In this document: positions 8,427 to 17,657 of the stretch, piece after piece | Layout: every line of letters begins with the position of its first letter | How positions within the stretch are numbered: position 1 is the stretch's first letter | From: JAAYAY01 sp963674575 | Lineage (GTDB): Bacteria; Planctomycetota; Planctomycetia; Pirellulales; Thermoguttaceae | Reading direction: 5' to 3' | Length of the DNA: 64,000 nt | NCBI GenBank assembly: GCA_963674575.2 | Contig: CAXXQT010000003.1 | Coordinates: 310,001-374,000, forward strand | Made by a program: the position numbers and the translations under genes | The notes under the pieces: model-generated | Databases searched by the model: none | Seen by the model: only the letters and a program-made list of their open reading frames with translations | Told to the model about the DNA's origin: nothing

Positions 8427-9980
8427 ATGACAGATTCTGTGACCGAGAAGGCCCCCACTGCGCGCCCGCACCGGCTACGTTCGTGGCTGCTTCAGATTGC
8501 GGTGGCCCTGCTGGTTGTGGGCACGGGAGGTGGGATCGCCGCTTTCCTGATCCTGACGAAGCCCAAGCCCGAGGAGAAGCCGGCCGTCGCGCCGCCCCGC
8601 CTGGTGCGGGTGATGGAGGCGACGCGAGCGTCCCATCGGTGTTCGGCCTCTGCCTTCGGGACGGTCAACGCCAGCCAGGAGTGGAAGGCCATCGCTTCGA
8701 CGCACGGGGACGCCGTGCGCGTTAACCCCAAGTTCGAACCAGGCGAGTTGATCTTCAAGGACACGCTGCTCGTCGAGATCGACACGGAAGACTATCGCCT
8801 GGCCCAACGCCGCTACGAGGCGGAAATGCAGGCCCGCGAGGCGCAGCTCAAGGAACTGCAGGAAACTGAGAAGAACCTGCAGGAGATCCGGGAGTTGCAG
8901 AAGGAGCAACTCGACCTCGCCAAGAAAGACCTGGAAAGAACTCAGAGGTTGCTCAAGAACGACGCCATGTCGGAAGCGGCAGCGGACACGGCACGCACCA
9001 CTCACCTGACCCGGTTGCTGGCGCTCCAGGAGACGACGAACAGCCTGACGCTGATCCCCATGCTCCGCGCAAGGGCGGAGGCGGAATGGGATGCGGCGGG
9101 GATTCAGGTGGACCAGGCCAAGCGAGAGATCGAGAAGTGTTCGATCCGCATGCCCTTCGACGGCCGGTGCGTCTCGAAGTCGATCGAGCCGGATCAATAC
9201 GTGAATGTGGGGCAGCAACTTGGCGTGTTCCTGAGTCTGAATACGGCCGAGGTGGTGGCCATGGTGGAATCGGACAAGGGTGGGTCGCTGTTTCCCCGGG
9301 GAGTTCCCGGGTTGGGCACGATCGACATGAGCCGGTCGCTGGAAGACCTGGAACCTCTGCGACGCGCCTTGAATACCCTTGACGCGGAAATCCATTGGGG
9401 AACGCCGCCAAGGCGGGGCAAGGTGATTCGCATCGGCAGCACGCTCGATCCGGCGACGCGGACGTTTCCGGTGATCATCGAGGTGGCCGCGCCCTATGCC
9501 GACGTGCAGCCCGGAGTGCGTCCGCCCCTGGTGCCGGACGTCTTCTGCGAGGTGACGCTGTACGGAGCCACGGTGGACGACGTGGTGGTTGTGCCGCGGG
9601 ACTGCCTTCACGAGATGCCGCGAAAGAGCCTGAGCGACGAGTTCATCCCGGTGGTCTACCTGCTTCGCAACGGCAAACGCGAGCAACGCGACGGGGCTAC
9701 GTACTTCGAAAACGGGATCCTCGACATCCAGGAAGTGAAGATCCTCGTTGAGGAGGAGGACGTGGTGGTTCTCGAGTCGGGTGTGGAGGAAGGCGACCTG
9801 GTTGTCCTGGGCGACCTCTACGTGCCCCGGGAACACTGGGGGGCTCGCGAGTTCGGGCCGGCGAGCGAGGCGATGCCCCTGAGCGGGCTCCTGGAGACCC
9901 CGGCGAACCTGCATCGCACGGGGCCCGAGACACCGGAAAAAACGCAGCCTGAGGACGAGAGCGGGGAGGTTGCCCCGTGA
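8427..9980 (+). CDS. RND efflux periplasmic adaptor (HlyD/MFP family)
   Basis: A 517-residue membrane fusion protein. One N-terminal helix (about residues 20-43) anchors it in the inner membrane. A lipoyl/barrel-sandwich half (VNASQEWKAIASTHGDAVRV), a long coiled-coil hairpin (about residues 125-240, rich in Glu, Gln and Leu), the second lipoyl half (IRMPFDGRCVSKSIEPDQYV) and beta-barrel and membrane-proximal domains follow in the usual MFP order. It would link the inner-membrane pump to an outer-membrane factor. Its stop overlaps the GTG start of the pump gene by 4 bp, so the two are translationally coupled. No TolC-type gene is present nearby. Substrate is unknown. Confidence 0.9.
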   Translation: MTDSVTEKAPTARPHRLRSWLLQIAVALLVVGTGGGIAAFLILTKPKPEEKPAVAPPRLVRVMEATRASHRCSASAFGTVNASQEWKAIASTHGDAVRVNPKFEPGELIFKDTLLVEIDTEDYRLAQRRYEAEMQAREAQLKELQETEKNLQEIRELQKEQLDLAKKDLERTQRLLKNDAMSEAAADTARTTHLTRLLALQETTNSLTLIPMLRARAEAEWDAAGIQVDQAKREIEKCSIRMPFDGRCVSKSIEPDQYVNVGQQLGVFLSLNTAEVVAMVESDKGGSLFPRGVPGLGTIDMSRSLEDLEPLRRALNTLDAEIHWGTPPRRGKVIRIGSTLDPATRTFPVIIEVAAPYADVQPGVRPPLVPDVFCEVTLYGATVDDVVVVPRDCLHEMPRKSLSDEFIPVVYLLRNGKREQRDGATYFENGILDIQEVKILVEEEDVVVLESGVEEGDLVVLGDLYVPREHWGAREFGPASEAMPLSGLLETPANLHRTGPETPEKTQPEDESGEVAP

Positions 9981-12900
9981 TCCGATACTTTGTTCGTCAT
10001 CCGACAGCGGCCAACCTGTTGATGCTGATCTTCATCGCCCTGGGAGTGCTGGGGGCGATGCGTCTGGAACGCGCCGTGTTTCCCGACTTCGAGTCGGAGT
10101 TCATCGTGGTCCGGGTGATCTATAAGGGGGCGTCGGCGGTCGAGGTGGAGGAGACGATCTGCCAGCGGATCGAAGAGGAACTGGAAGGAATCGAGGGGAT
10201 CGAGAAGCTGGAAACGACGGCCCGGGAGGGACTGGGCCAGGTGGTGATTGAGGTAGCTGACGGCTACGAGGTGGTGTCGGTCCTCCGCGATGTGGAGAAC
10301 GGAGTCGACCAGATCGACAACTTCCCGGAGAATATCGAAGAGCCGCTGATCTGGGAGATCAAGCAGACGAACGAGGCCGGGGCCATTGCCGTTTGGGCCG
10401 GGCCGGAGGACGGGGCCACCGGCGAATCCGGAATACAGGAGGGCCGGATCAGCGACAAGGACCTGCTTCTGCTGGCCGACGAGATCAAGGACGATCTTCT
10501 GGCCCTGGACGAAGTGAGCCTGGTCCAGGTGAACGGGTTTGCGGAGCACCAGATTCGGATCGAGGTCCGCGAGGCGGCGATTTTGGCGTTGGGGCTTTCG
10601 ATCACGGATGTGGCACGGGAGGTGGCGACCCAGAGCCTGGATTTACCCGTCGGGAGCATCGAAACCGCCGAGCGGGAGATCAAGATTCGTGTGCTCGATC
10701 AGCGCCGGCGTGCTGAGTACTTTCGTAACCTGACGGTGAAGGTGGGGCCCGGGGGAGCGAGAATTCCGCTCAGCGCGGTGGCTGAGGTTCACGACACTTT
10801 CGAGGAGGACTGGCCCCGAACGACCTTCAACGGGGGGCTTTGCGTCAACCTGCAAGTCGGTGTTGGTGAGCAGGAAGACACGATCACGGTGGCGGAGGCG
10901 GCGAAGGCTTATATTGAAAAACGCCAGGAGACGCTGCCTCCCGGCGTTCATCTGGATTGGTGGGCCGACTGGTCGGCCTACGTGAAGGACCGCCTAGGAA
11001 TGCTGATCAAGAACGGCCTGTACGGCTTTGTTCTTGTCTTCCTGACCCTGTGGTTGCTCCTCAACATCCGTCTCGCCTTTTGGGTGGCGATGGGGATTCC
11101 GATTTCCTTCCTGGGCACGCTGTGGGTGATGCATGTGAGCGGGACCACGCTCAACATGATCACCATGTTCAGCCTGATCATGGCCTTGGGGATCATCGTC
11201 GACGATGCGATTGTGATCGGGGAGAACATTTTTGCGCACTACCGGCAGGGGAAGAGTCCGACCGAAGCGGCCGTTGCGGGCGTGCGCGAGGTGGCGTTGG
11301 GCGTGACCGCCTCGATGTTGACGACGGTGGCCGTCTTCATGCCCCTGCTGACCATGCAAGGCGAGGTGGGCAAGACGATGCGCGTCATGCCGATCGGGGT
11401 GATCACGGCGCTGGCCGTGAGCCTGATCGAGGCGTTTCTGATCCTGCCGAGCCACCTCAGGCACTCGCTGCGGAAGATTCCGAAGGTTCCCAATCGCAAT
11501 CGACAGCGGATCGACAATTTCGTCGAGTATTTCACCCATCGATGCTACGGTCCGGCCATCGCCTGGTCGACCCGCTATCCGTTGATTCCGACGGCCGTCA
11601 TCATCATGCTGTTCATGGTCTCGGTGGGGATGCTGCAGGGCGGGCGGCTTCAGTTCCAGCTCTTCCCGGAGTTGGACGGCGATTTCATCGTGGCCGAGGT
11701 CGAGATGCCCCAGGGCACGGACCTGCGCCGCACGCAGGAAGTGGTGACGAAGATCGAAGCGGGCCTCCAGGCCGTCAAAGACCAATACGATTCCGAACAG
11801 CCGGGGGACAACCACCTTGTCGAACACGTGAGCACCTCCTTCGGTTACAGCCGCAAGGTCGGCGCCGGACCGGGGGGGCAGGAAACAGGCAGTCACGTCG
11901 CCCAGGTCCTGATCGAACTGCTTGAAGCGGACGTGAGGACTCGCACTTGCGACGAGATTCTCAAGACGTGGCAGGATGCCGTGGGAGACATTCCGGGTGT
12001 GGCCGCTTTGACCTTTGAACAGATGCAGGTGACGCCGGGCGGCCAGGCGATCGACATGCAGCTTCGCGGACGTGACCTGGAGCAGCTCAAGCAGGCGAGC
12101 CGACGGCTGCAACTTCAGATCGCGACCTATCCCGGGATCCGCAACCTGACCGACAACCTGCGCCCGGGGAAGGAGGAATTGCTCGTTCAGCTCAAAACGG
12201 CGGGCCGTCCCCTGGGGGTCACGTCGGCGGATCTTGCCGAACAGTTGCGTGGCGCTTTTTGGGGCAGCCTGGTCCAGGAGTTTCAGCGGGGAACGGACAG
12301 TTTCGAGGTGGAGGTGCAATTTGCCGATGCCGACCGGCACAGTCTTGCTGACCTGCACAATTTCAAGATCAAAACGCCGACCGGCGAGACTCGCCCGCTC
12401 CATGAAGTGGCAAATTATCACCTGGTGCGAGATTTCTCCCAGATCGTCCGCGTGGATCGAATGCGAACCGTTTCGGTGACGGCGGATCTCGACACGAGCC
12501 AGGGCAACGCGGCCGAGATTGTGGAGGAGCTCAAAAAGAGTTTCGTTCCCCAGTTGCTGGCCGACTTTCCCGATGTCGAACTCTCCCTCGAAGGCCAGAG
12601 CAAAGAATCAGCCAAGACGCGCGACAGCGCGCTGCAGGGCTTCCTGATTGGTCTGCTGATCATCTTCTTCCTGCTCAGCTTCGTCTTCCAGTCGTTCCTG
12701 GAACCGATCATTGTGATGGTGGCGATTCCCTTCGGGTTCGTGGGAGCCGTCTGGGGGCATCTCCTGCTGGGCCACGACTGGACGATGCCGAGCACGATCG
12801 GCTTCATTTCCCTGTCGGGGATCGTGGTCAACGATTCGATTGTCCTGGTCGCGTTCATCAAGCTGCGCCTTCGAGAAGGCTACTCGGTGCACGAAGCGTT

Positions 12901-13147
12901 GAAACTGGCCGGCATCGGACGCTTTCGTGCGGTCTTCCTCACCTCCGCGACGACGGTTGCGGGTCTGCTCCCGATGATGCTGGAAACGAGCCTGCAGGCC
13001 CAGTTTCTCGTTCCCATGGCGGTTTCGATTTCCTTCGGGCTGATGTTCGCCACGATCGTGGTCCTGTTTCTGGTGCCCTGCCTCTACTCGATTCTGGCGG
13101 CCCTGGGCTGGACCCAGAAGATCGAGGTCGACGGCCCGACCTCGTGA
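9977..13147 (+). CDS. RND efflux pump, AcrB/AcrF family
   Basis: A 1056-residue resistance-nodulation-division transporter, normal length for the family. It has an N-terminal helix (IRYFVRHPTAANLLMLIFIA), two large periplasmic loops, and two bundles of transmembrane helices (about 330-520 and 870-1040). The proton-relay acidic pair is present as Asp409-Asp410 in GIIVDDAIVIGENIF. The second half repeats the pattern with SLSGIVVNDSIVLVAF. It would export substrates with proton uptake together with the adjacent adaptor. GTG 9977 overlaps the adaptor stop. Specificity (drugs, metals or lipids) cannot be told; the sequence lacks obvious metal-pump signatures. Confidence 0.93.
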   Translation: MIRYFVRHPTAANLLMLIFIALGVLGAMRLERAVFPDFESEFIVVRVIYKGASAVEVEETICQRIEEELEGIEGIEKLETTAREGLGQVVIEVADGYEVVSVLRDVENGVDQIDNFPENIEEPLIWEIKQTNEAGAIAVWAGPEDGATGESGIQEGRISDKDLLLLADEIKDDLLALDEVSLVQVNGFAEHQIRIEVREAAILALGLSITDVAREVATQSLDLPVGSIETAEREIKIRVLDQRRRAEYFRNLTVKVGPGGARIPLSAVAEVHDTFEEDWPRTTFNGGLCVNLQVGVGEQEDTITVAEAAKAYIEKRQETLPPGVHLDWWADWSAYVKDRLGMLIKNGLYGFVLVFLTLWLLLNIRLAFWVAMGIPISFLGTLWVMHVSGTTLNMITMFSLIMALGIIVDDAIVIGENIFAHYRQGKSPTEAAVAGVREVALGVTASMLTTVAVFMPLLTMQGEVGKTMRVMPIGVITALAVSLIEAFLILPSHLRHSLRKIPKVPNRNRQRIDNFVEYFTHRCYGPAIAWSTRYPLIPTAVIIMLFMVSVGMLQGGRLQFQLFPELDGDFIVAEVEMPQGTDLRRTQEVVTKIEAGLQAVKDQYDSEQPGDNHLVEHVSTSFGYSRKVGAGPGGQETGSHVAQVLIELLEADVRTRTCDEILKTWQDAVGDIPGVAALTFEQMQVTPGGQAIDMQLRGRDLEQLKQASRRLQLQIATYPGIRNLTDNLRPGKEELLVQLKTAGRPLGVTSADLAEQLRGAFWGSLVQEFQRGTDSFEVEVQFADADRHSLADLHNFKIKTPTGETRPLHEVANYHLVRDFSQIVRVDRMRTVSVTADLDTSQGNAAEIVEELKKSFVPQLLADFPDVELSLEGQSKESAKTRDSALQGFLIGLLIIFFLLSFVFQSFLEPIIVMVAIPFGFVGAVWGHLLLGHDWTMPSTIGFISLSGIVVNDSIVLVAFIKLRLREGYSVHEALKLAGIGRFRAVFLTSATTVAGLLPMMLETSLQAQFLVPMAVSISFGLMFATIVVLFLVPCLYSILAALGWTQKIEVDGPTS

Positions 13148-13188
13148 AACTAGCACTCTGTCAAGGTTCGAAGTTGCGCCGTTGGAGC

Positions 13189-13241
13189 GTTGGAATCCAC
13201 GTTTCAGCGTGTAGAAGACAGCCTAAAGGCTGGACTCCAAC
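13189..13241 (+). repeat. 53-bp double-hairpin repeat family B, copy 1
   Basis: Outer arms GTTGGAATCCA and TGGACTCCAAC enclose two small hairpins, CACGTTTCAGCGTG and CAGCCTAAAGGCTG. The same 53-bp design recurs at 16969-17021 (inverted) and 59257-59309. It lies in the 288-bp gene-free stretch between the pump and cyclase genes. Confidence 0.9.
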
Positions 13242-13435
13242 AGATGGCCGGCCCCCAAAGCGAAATGTGACAGAGCACGAGGAGCGGTCGTAGCGGTCGA
13301 AAGGCCTGTAGTGCCCCAAGAACGTCAAGCCAATGTCTTCCTGTGGGCTAACCTTTAGAAAGTGATTGGTGGGGGACGCGGTCGAGGTCGCGGCCCTTGA
13401 GTGTTTGCGGGACGACAATCGAGAGAGGTGCGGCG

Positions 13436-14461
13436 TTGACGGCAATGTGGCTGGGATTAGGGCTCGGCGTGCTACAACTGCTTGCGGGGATCGTCATTGG
13501 CTGGTCCCTGGCACGCCGCATGGGAAATGATGCCTACACGACTCGGGCTTCTCAAATTCATCGGCTGGCGCAGCACGTCCACGGGCTGATCCGGGATGTC
13601 CACGGGCAGGTCGACGAGCACCAGTCGGAGATGCAGCGTCTTTCGGACCAACTCCGCACCGACCCGGACGATCAGGGCGGGCTTGCGGCGGCGATCTTCC
13701 AGTCCGTGTCGCGCGTGATCCAGGTGAACGAGCGTCTTCAGGATCAGTTGTTCCACGCCGAAGAGAAGTTGGAGCGGAAGGAACGGGAGATCAAGTCGCA
13801 CATCGAGGCGGCTCGCACCGACGCCCTCACCTCGCTGCCGAATCGGCGGGCCTTCGACGACTTTGTGCGGCAGCAAGCCTCCCTGCATCAGCGCAACGGA
13901 ACCAAGTACGCGCTGATTCACCTGGATGTGGACCATTTCAAGCAGCTCAACGACCGCTGGGGCCATCCGGCTGGCGACGAAGTGCTGAAGACGGTTTCGG
14001 CGGCGATTCGCCGCGCCGCACGGGAAAGCGACCTGGTTGCGCGCGTGGGTGGAGAGGAGTTCACCGTGGTGCTGCCCGATGCGACGATCGACTCGCTGCT
14101 GGCGGCGTCGGAGCGGATTCGAACGGCCGTGGCTTCAACTCCCGTCCAGATTCGGGGGACGCGGGTTCCTGTGACGATCAGCGTGGGCGCCGCGATCATC
14201 TCCGCGGGCGACACGGGGAAGACGCTGATCGACCGCTCGGACGCGGCGCTCTACGCGTCGAAGCAGGACGGCAGAAACTGTTCGCACTGGCACGACGGGA
14301 GCCGGTGTCGCCGGATCACTTCGCGGGAGGATGGCTCTGTCGAGACGGCTCCCACCCCCGGGGGCGGGGAGCCGTCCGAATGGCGCGACGAAGACTCGTG
14401 GCGCCAAGTCTGCGATGATCTGCGTCAGAGTTTCAGCAACTTCGTGAGCAAGGACGGCTGA
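13436..14461 (+). CDS. Membrane-anchored diguanylate cyclase (GGDEF)
   Basis: About 341 residues. One N-terminal helix (LGLGVLQLLAGIVIGWSL), a helical linker with a predicted coiled coil (about 100-130, KLERKEREIKSHIEAARTD), then a GGDEF domain starting at DALTSLPNRRAFDDF. The active-site signature is GGEEF at 205-209, an active variant of the family. An inhibitory I-site RESD lies at 196-199, exactly five residues before it, so product inhibition by c-di-GMP is expected. The C-terminal 70 residues are hydrophilic and unassigned. TTG 13436 was chosen because AGAGAGG sits 7 nt upstream; ATG 13445 and TTG 13397 are alternatives. Confidence 0.9.
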   Translation: MTAMWLGLGLGVLQLLAGIVIGWSLARRMGNDAYTTRASQIHRLAQHVHGLIRDVHGQVDEHQSEMQRLSDQLRTDPDDQGGLAAAIFQSVSRVIQVNERLQDQLFHAEEKLERKEREIKSHIEAARTDALTSLPNRRAFDDFVRQQASLHQRNGTKYALIHLDVDHFKQLNDRWGHPAGDEVLKTVSAAIRRAARESDLVARVGGEEFTVVLPDATIDSLLAASERIRTAVASTPVQIRGTRVPVTISVGAAIISAGDTGKTLIDRSDAALYASKQDGRNCSHWHDGSRCRRITSREDGSVETAPTPGGGEPSEWRDEDSWRQVCDDLRQSFSNFVSKDG

Positions 14462-14488
14462 ACGGGGCGAGATTCTCCGGAAGATGGA

Positions 14489-14995
14489 TCATGCGGTGGG
14501 GGGCGTGAAGACGCGTTGACCCAACTCGCGGTCCATCATGAACAGGCCGCCCGGTGCGTCTTTCATGAGACGCAATTGCTGAAGGATGCCGTCGGCCGTG
14601 GCTTCTTCTTCGACCTGCTCGCCAACGAACCACTGGAGGAAGTTGTTCGTGGCGTGGTCGCTTTCTTCGACGGCCAGATCGACGAGCTTGTTGATCAGGC
14701 TGGTCACGTGCTGCTCGTGGGCCAGGGTGGCTTCGAAGGCGGCGAGCGGGCTTTCCCATTCCGTTTCGGGGCCTTCGATGGCCGTCAGTTTCACCCGTCC
14801 ACTCCTCTCCGCCACGAAGTCGAAGAACTTCATGGTGTGGAAGGTCTCTTCCTCGTTCTGGACACGCATCCAGTTGGCGAACCCGGGCAGATTGATCGAG
14901 TCGAAATAGGCCGCCATGGAGAGGTAGAGGTAGGCCGAGTAGTATTCCGCATTGATCTGGTTATTGAGGGCTGCTTCCATTTTGGGGCTGAGCAT
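14489..14995 (-). CDS. ftnA: Bacterial ferritin
   Basis: A 168-residue non-haem ferritin that oxidises and stores iron in a 24-mer shell. The ferroxidase ligands match the FtnA pattern: Glu17 (NAEYYSAYLYLSMA), Glu50 and His53 (NEEETFHTMKFF), Glu93 and the pair Glu125-Gln126 (GEQVEEEATADGIL). Start ATG 14995 is preceded by AAAGGAA at good spacing and gives numbering that agrees with FtnA; ATG 15013 would add six residues. A much longer open frame on this strand running up to 17080 is non-coding readthrough into the antisense of the next gene. It is monocistronic, and divergent from the ADP-ribosylglycohydrolase gene. Confidence 0.93.
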   Translation of the reverse strand: MLSPKMEAALNNQINAEYYSAYLYLSMAAYFDSINLPGFANWMRVQNEEETFHTMKFFDFVAERSGRVKLTAIEGPETEWESPLAAFEATLAHEQHVTSLINKLVDLAVEESDHATNNFLQWFVGEQVEEEATADGILQQLRLMKDAPGGLFMMDRELGQRVFTPPTA

Positions 14996-15247
14996 GGAAC
15001 GTTCCTTTGGCATGTAGATGTCGGATGGGACCGGTTTCGTTTTGATTAGGGGCGGAGGGCCCGTCACGCTTGAAATGTTATTGTCCCGATCCGCCGCATT
15101 GCGGCAAGCCCTGCGACGGTAAGAGCCCACACGGCAACGACTTGGGGGTTGTCCGTCAGTTCCGGAAGTTCGGGGCTGGTTTCGCGTGGAGGCGGTCTCT
15201 AGAATGGCGGACAGTTTCGCAATACGGCAACAACACGGGAGCTGATC

Positions 15248-16942
15248 ATGAGATGGACGAATCGGCAGAAGTGGCTCATCGCGTGGACTTGCGCCGCCAC
15301 ACTGGCCCTGGCCTGGTGCGGCACGGCCTCGGCCGCGGGATTTCGCCGGCTTCCGGTTTCCGAGTATCGCGACCGGATGGCCGGCGGCTGGATCGGCCAG
15401 ATGGTCGGCGTGGGGTGGGGAGCGCCCACGGAATTCAAGTTCAACGGCCAGATCATCCCCGAAGACCGGGTCCCTACATGGCGTCCGGGGATGGTCAATC
15501 AATTCCGGCAAGACGACATTTATGTCGAAATGACTTTCCTGCGAACGATGGAGCTTTATGGGCTGGACTGCTCCATCCGCCAGGCGGGTATCGACTTTGC
15601 CAATAGTGGCTACCCCCTGTGGCACGCCAACCGGGCAGGACGCGACAACCTTCGCAACGGGATCGCACCTCCCGATTCGGGGCACCCGAAGTTCAATCAC
15701 CATGCGGACGACATCGACTACCAGATCGAGGCCGACTTTTCCGGGTTGATCGCGCCCGGGATGCCCAACGTGGTGATCGAACTGGGCGAAAAATTCGGAC
15801 GCTTGATGAACTACGGTGACGGGCTCTACGGCGGGCAGTTCGTGGGCGGCATGTACGCCGAGGCATTCTTTGAAGACGATCCGGCCAGGATCGTGGAGGC
15901 GGGGCTGGCGTGCATCCCGGCCGACAGCCAGTATGCCGAGTGCATTCGCGACACGATTCGCTGGTGGAAGGCCAATCCGAACGATTGGAAGGCCACGTGG
16001 GAGTTGATCGGAGAGAAGTACCAGAAGAACGCCGACTACCGCCGCTTTTCCTGCAGTGGTCCGAAGGGCCAGTTCAACATCGATGCGAAGATCAACGGGG
16101 CCTACATCGTCATGGGGCTGCTCTACGGCAACCGCAAACTTGACGACACGGTGGTGATCTCCATGCGCTGCGGGCAGGACTCGGACTGCAACCCGTCCAA
16201 CGCGGGAGGTATTCTGGCCACGACCATGGGGCAATCGAAAATGGCGCCCGAGTACGTTTCGGAGTTGGACCCCGAGGGCGTGTTCAGTCACACGGCCTAC
16301 AACTTCCCGGCACTCGTGGAAGTGTGCGAGAAGCTTGCGCGGCAGGCGGTTGTCAAGTACGGTGGACGGATCGAAAAGACGGCCGAAGGAGACGTATTTG
16401 TGATTCCGGTTGCCAAGCCCAGTCCGAGCAAACTGGAGCAGTGCTGGGAGCCGGGCCCCGCGGCCGAAAGCGTCTTCACCGAGGACGAGCAGGAACAGAT
16501 CAAGGCTCTCAGCGCCGCCAAGCAGCAGCAGGCCGACCTGCAGAAAGTGGCCCCGGGCTGGAAGATGACCAACTGCGGACCGGACATGGATCCCGGACTC
16601 CGCGGCGAATACCTCGGCAAGAAGACCGTGTTCCTCACCCATCCACTCAATCGGGAAGTGGGCTGCTCGCTCAGTCGCACGGTGGAGGTGCCCCGCGAGG
16701 GCAAGACTTCGCTTCGATTGCTGGTTGCCAGCGACAAAAGGGGTGATTTTCTGCTGATCGTGAAGGCGCACGGCAAACAGGTGCTGGAGCAGACGATCGA
16801 TCCGAAATCCGAATGGTCCTCGATCGAGGTCGACCTGACGCCCTACGCGGGCAAGGCAATCCCCGTCGAGATTATGAATCAGCCCAACGGCTGGAGTTGG
16901 GAAGCGGCCTACTGGGCCAAGGTGGCGATCGAGACGGAGTAA
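15248..16942 (+). CDS. Secreted ADP-ribosylglycohydrolase family protein
   Basis: A 564-residue exported protein. Residues 1-29 form a signal peptide ending in ASA-A. Residues about 40-390 show the ADP-ribosylglycohydrolase fold signatures: GGWIGQMVGVGWGAPTEF near the N-terminus, paired acidic residues in HHADDIDYQIE, and CGQDSDCNPSNAGGI, which supplies the late DSD-type metal ligands. The last 130 residues look like a beta-sandwich, carbohydrate-binding-like domain (SWSSIEVDLTPY-type blocks). ATG 15248 follows GGGAG. By family it hydrolyses N- or O-glycosidic ADP-ribose-type bonds, but secreted planctomycete members may act on other glycosides or nucleosides. Single gene. Confidence 0.87.
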   Translation: MRWTNRQKWLIAWTCAATLALAWCGTASAAGFRRLPVSEYRDRMAGGWIGQMVGVGWGAPTEFKFNGQIIPEDRVPTWRPGMVNQFRQDDIYVEMTFLRTMELYGLDCSIRQAGIDFANSGYPLWHANRAGRDNLRNGIAPPDSGHPKFNHHADDIDYQIEADFSGLIAPGMPNVVIELGEKFGRLMNYGDGLYGGQFVGGMYAEAFFEDDPARIVEAGLACIPADSQYAECIRDTIRWWKANPNDWKATWELIGEKYQKNADYRRFSCSGPKGQFNIDAKINGAYIVMGLLYGNRKLDDTVVISMRCGQDSDCNPSNAGGILATTMGQSKMAPEYVSELDPEGVFSHTAYNFPALVEVCEKLARQAVVKYGGRIEKTAEGDVFVIPVAKPSPSKLEQCWEPGPAAESVFTEDEQEQIKALSAAKQQQADLQKVAPGWKMTNCGPDMDPGLRGEYLGKKTVFLTHPLNREVGCSLSRTVEVPREGKTSLRLLVASDKRGDFLLIVKAHGKQVLEQTIDPKSEWSSIEVDLTPYAGKAIPVEIMNQPNGWSWEAAYWAKVAIETE

Positions 16943-16968
16943 TACCGTATCACGCTTCGATTGAAGGT

Positions 16969-17021
16969 GTTGGAGTCCAGCCTTTAGGCTGTCTCTTGCA
17001 CGCTGAAGCGTGGACACCAAC
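16969..17021 (-). repeat. 53-bp double-hairpin repeat family B, copy 2
   Basis: GTTGGAGTCCA ... TGGACACCAAC with the two inner hairpins CAGCCTTTAGGCTG and CACGCTGAAGCGTG in reversed order relative to the copies at 13189 and 59257, so this copy is inverted. It begins 27 bp after the ADP-ribosylglycohydrolase stop. Confidence 0.9.
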
Positions 17022-17054
17022 ACTTTCAACGAAGAGGATCGAGGAAGGCAATTG

Positions 17055-17657
17055 ATGAGGCTGGGGCTTCTCGCGGACATTCACGAGGACGTGGAGAGGC
17101 TCCGGGTGGCGTTGGAACGCTTCCGCAGGGAGGCAGTCGATCAAGTGGTGGTTCTCGGCGACGTAGCGGAGATGAATAGGCGACTGGACGAGACGTGCCG
17201 GTTGCTGCTTGACGCCGGAGCCATCGGCGTGTGGGGAAACCACGATTACGGTTTCTCCCAAGTGGACGGGTTTGTTGACAAGTATGCCGAGCCGGTTCGC
17301 CAGTTCATGCCCGGGCTCAAGCCTTGCCTGGAAATGGACAGTTGCCTGTTCAGCCACATCGAACCGTGGCTCGATGCGACCGACATGGCCCAACTGTGGC
17401 ACTACGAAGGGCTGCCAAGAACGGCGAAGGAAGTGGGGCGGAGTTTTGCTGCCACCTCGGCGCGGCTGCTATTTGTCGGACATTTCCACCGCTGGATGGC
17501 GGCCACGGTCGAGGGCGACCGAGCGTGGGGAGGGGCGGAGCCCCTGCGCTTCGAGGCTGGGACTCGCTATTTCATTGCTGTGGGAGCGTTGTGCAACGGG
17601 GCTTCGGGGATTCTGGACCTCTCGGAGTGCGTGTTGTGGCCGTGCAACGATCCGTGA
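17055..17657 (+). CDS. Metallophosphoesterase (calcineurin-like)
   Basis: A 200-residue dinuclear-metal phosphoesterase. All core motifs are visible: D8-x-H10 in LLADIHED, GD in VVVLGDVAEM, GNHD in GVWGNHDYGF and GHxH in FVGHFHRW. It is cytoplasmic (no signal). The frame is open from 17010, but that part lies in the family-B repeat; ATG 17055 follows GAGGAAGG at good distance and starts directly with the beta-strand MRLGLLADIH. The substrate (phosphoprotein, cyclic nucleotide or nucleotide) cannot be told. Confidence 0.88.
   Translation: MRLGLLADIHEDVERLRVALERFRREAVDQVVVLGDVAEMNRRLDETCRLLLDAGAIGVWGNHDYGFSQVDGFVDKYAEPVRQFMPGLKPCLEMDSCLFSHIEPWLDATDMAQLWHYEGLPRTAKEVGRSFAATSARLLFVGHFHRWMAATVEGDRAWGGAEPLRFEAGTRYFIAVGALCNGASGILDLSECVLWPCNDP

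Noticed and set aside
8475..9914. 479-codon - strand frame in the adaptor gene
   Set aside because: Antisense shadow of a clear MFP protein, His/Arg/Leu-rich and without motifs.
14996..17080. Long - strand open frame extending the ferritin upstream (863 codons in total)
   Set aside because: It is antisense to the ADP-ribosylglycohydrolase gene, has no motifs beyond ferritin, and the ferritin has its own ribosome site and start at 14995.
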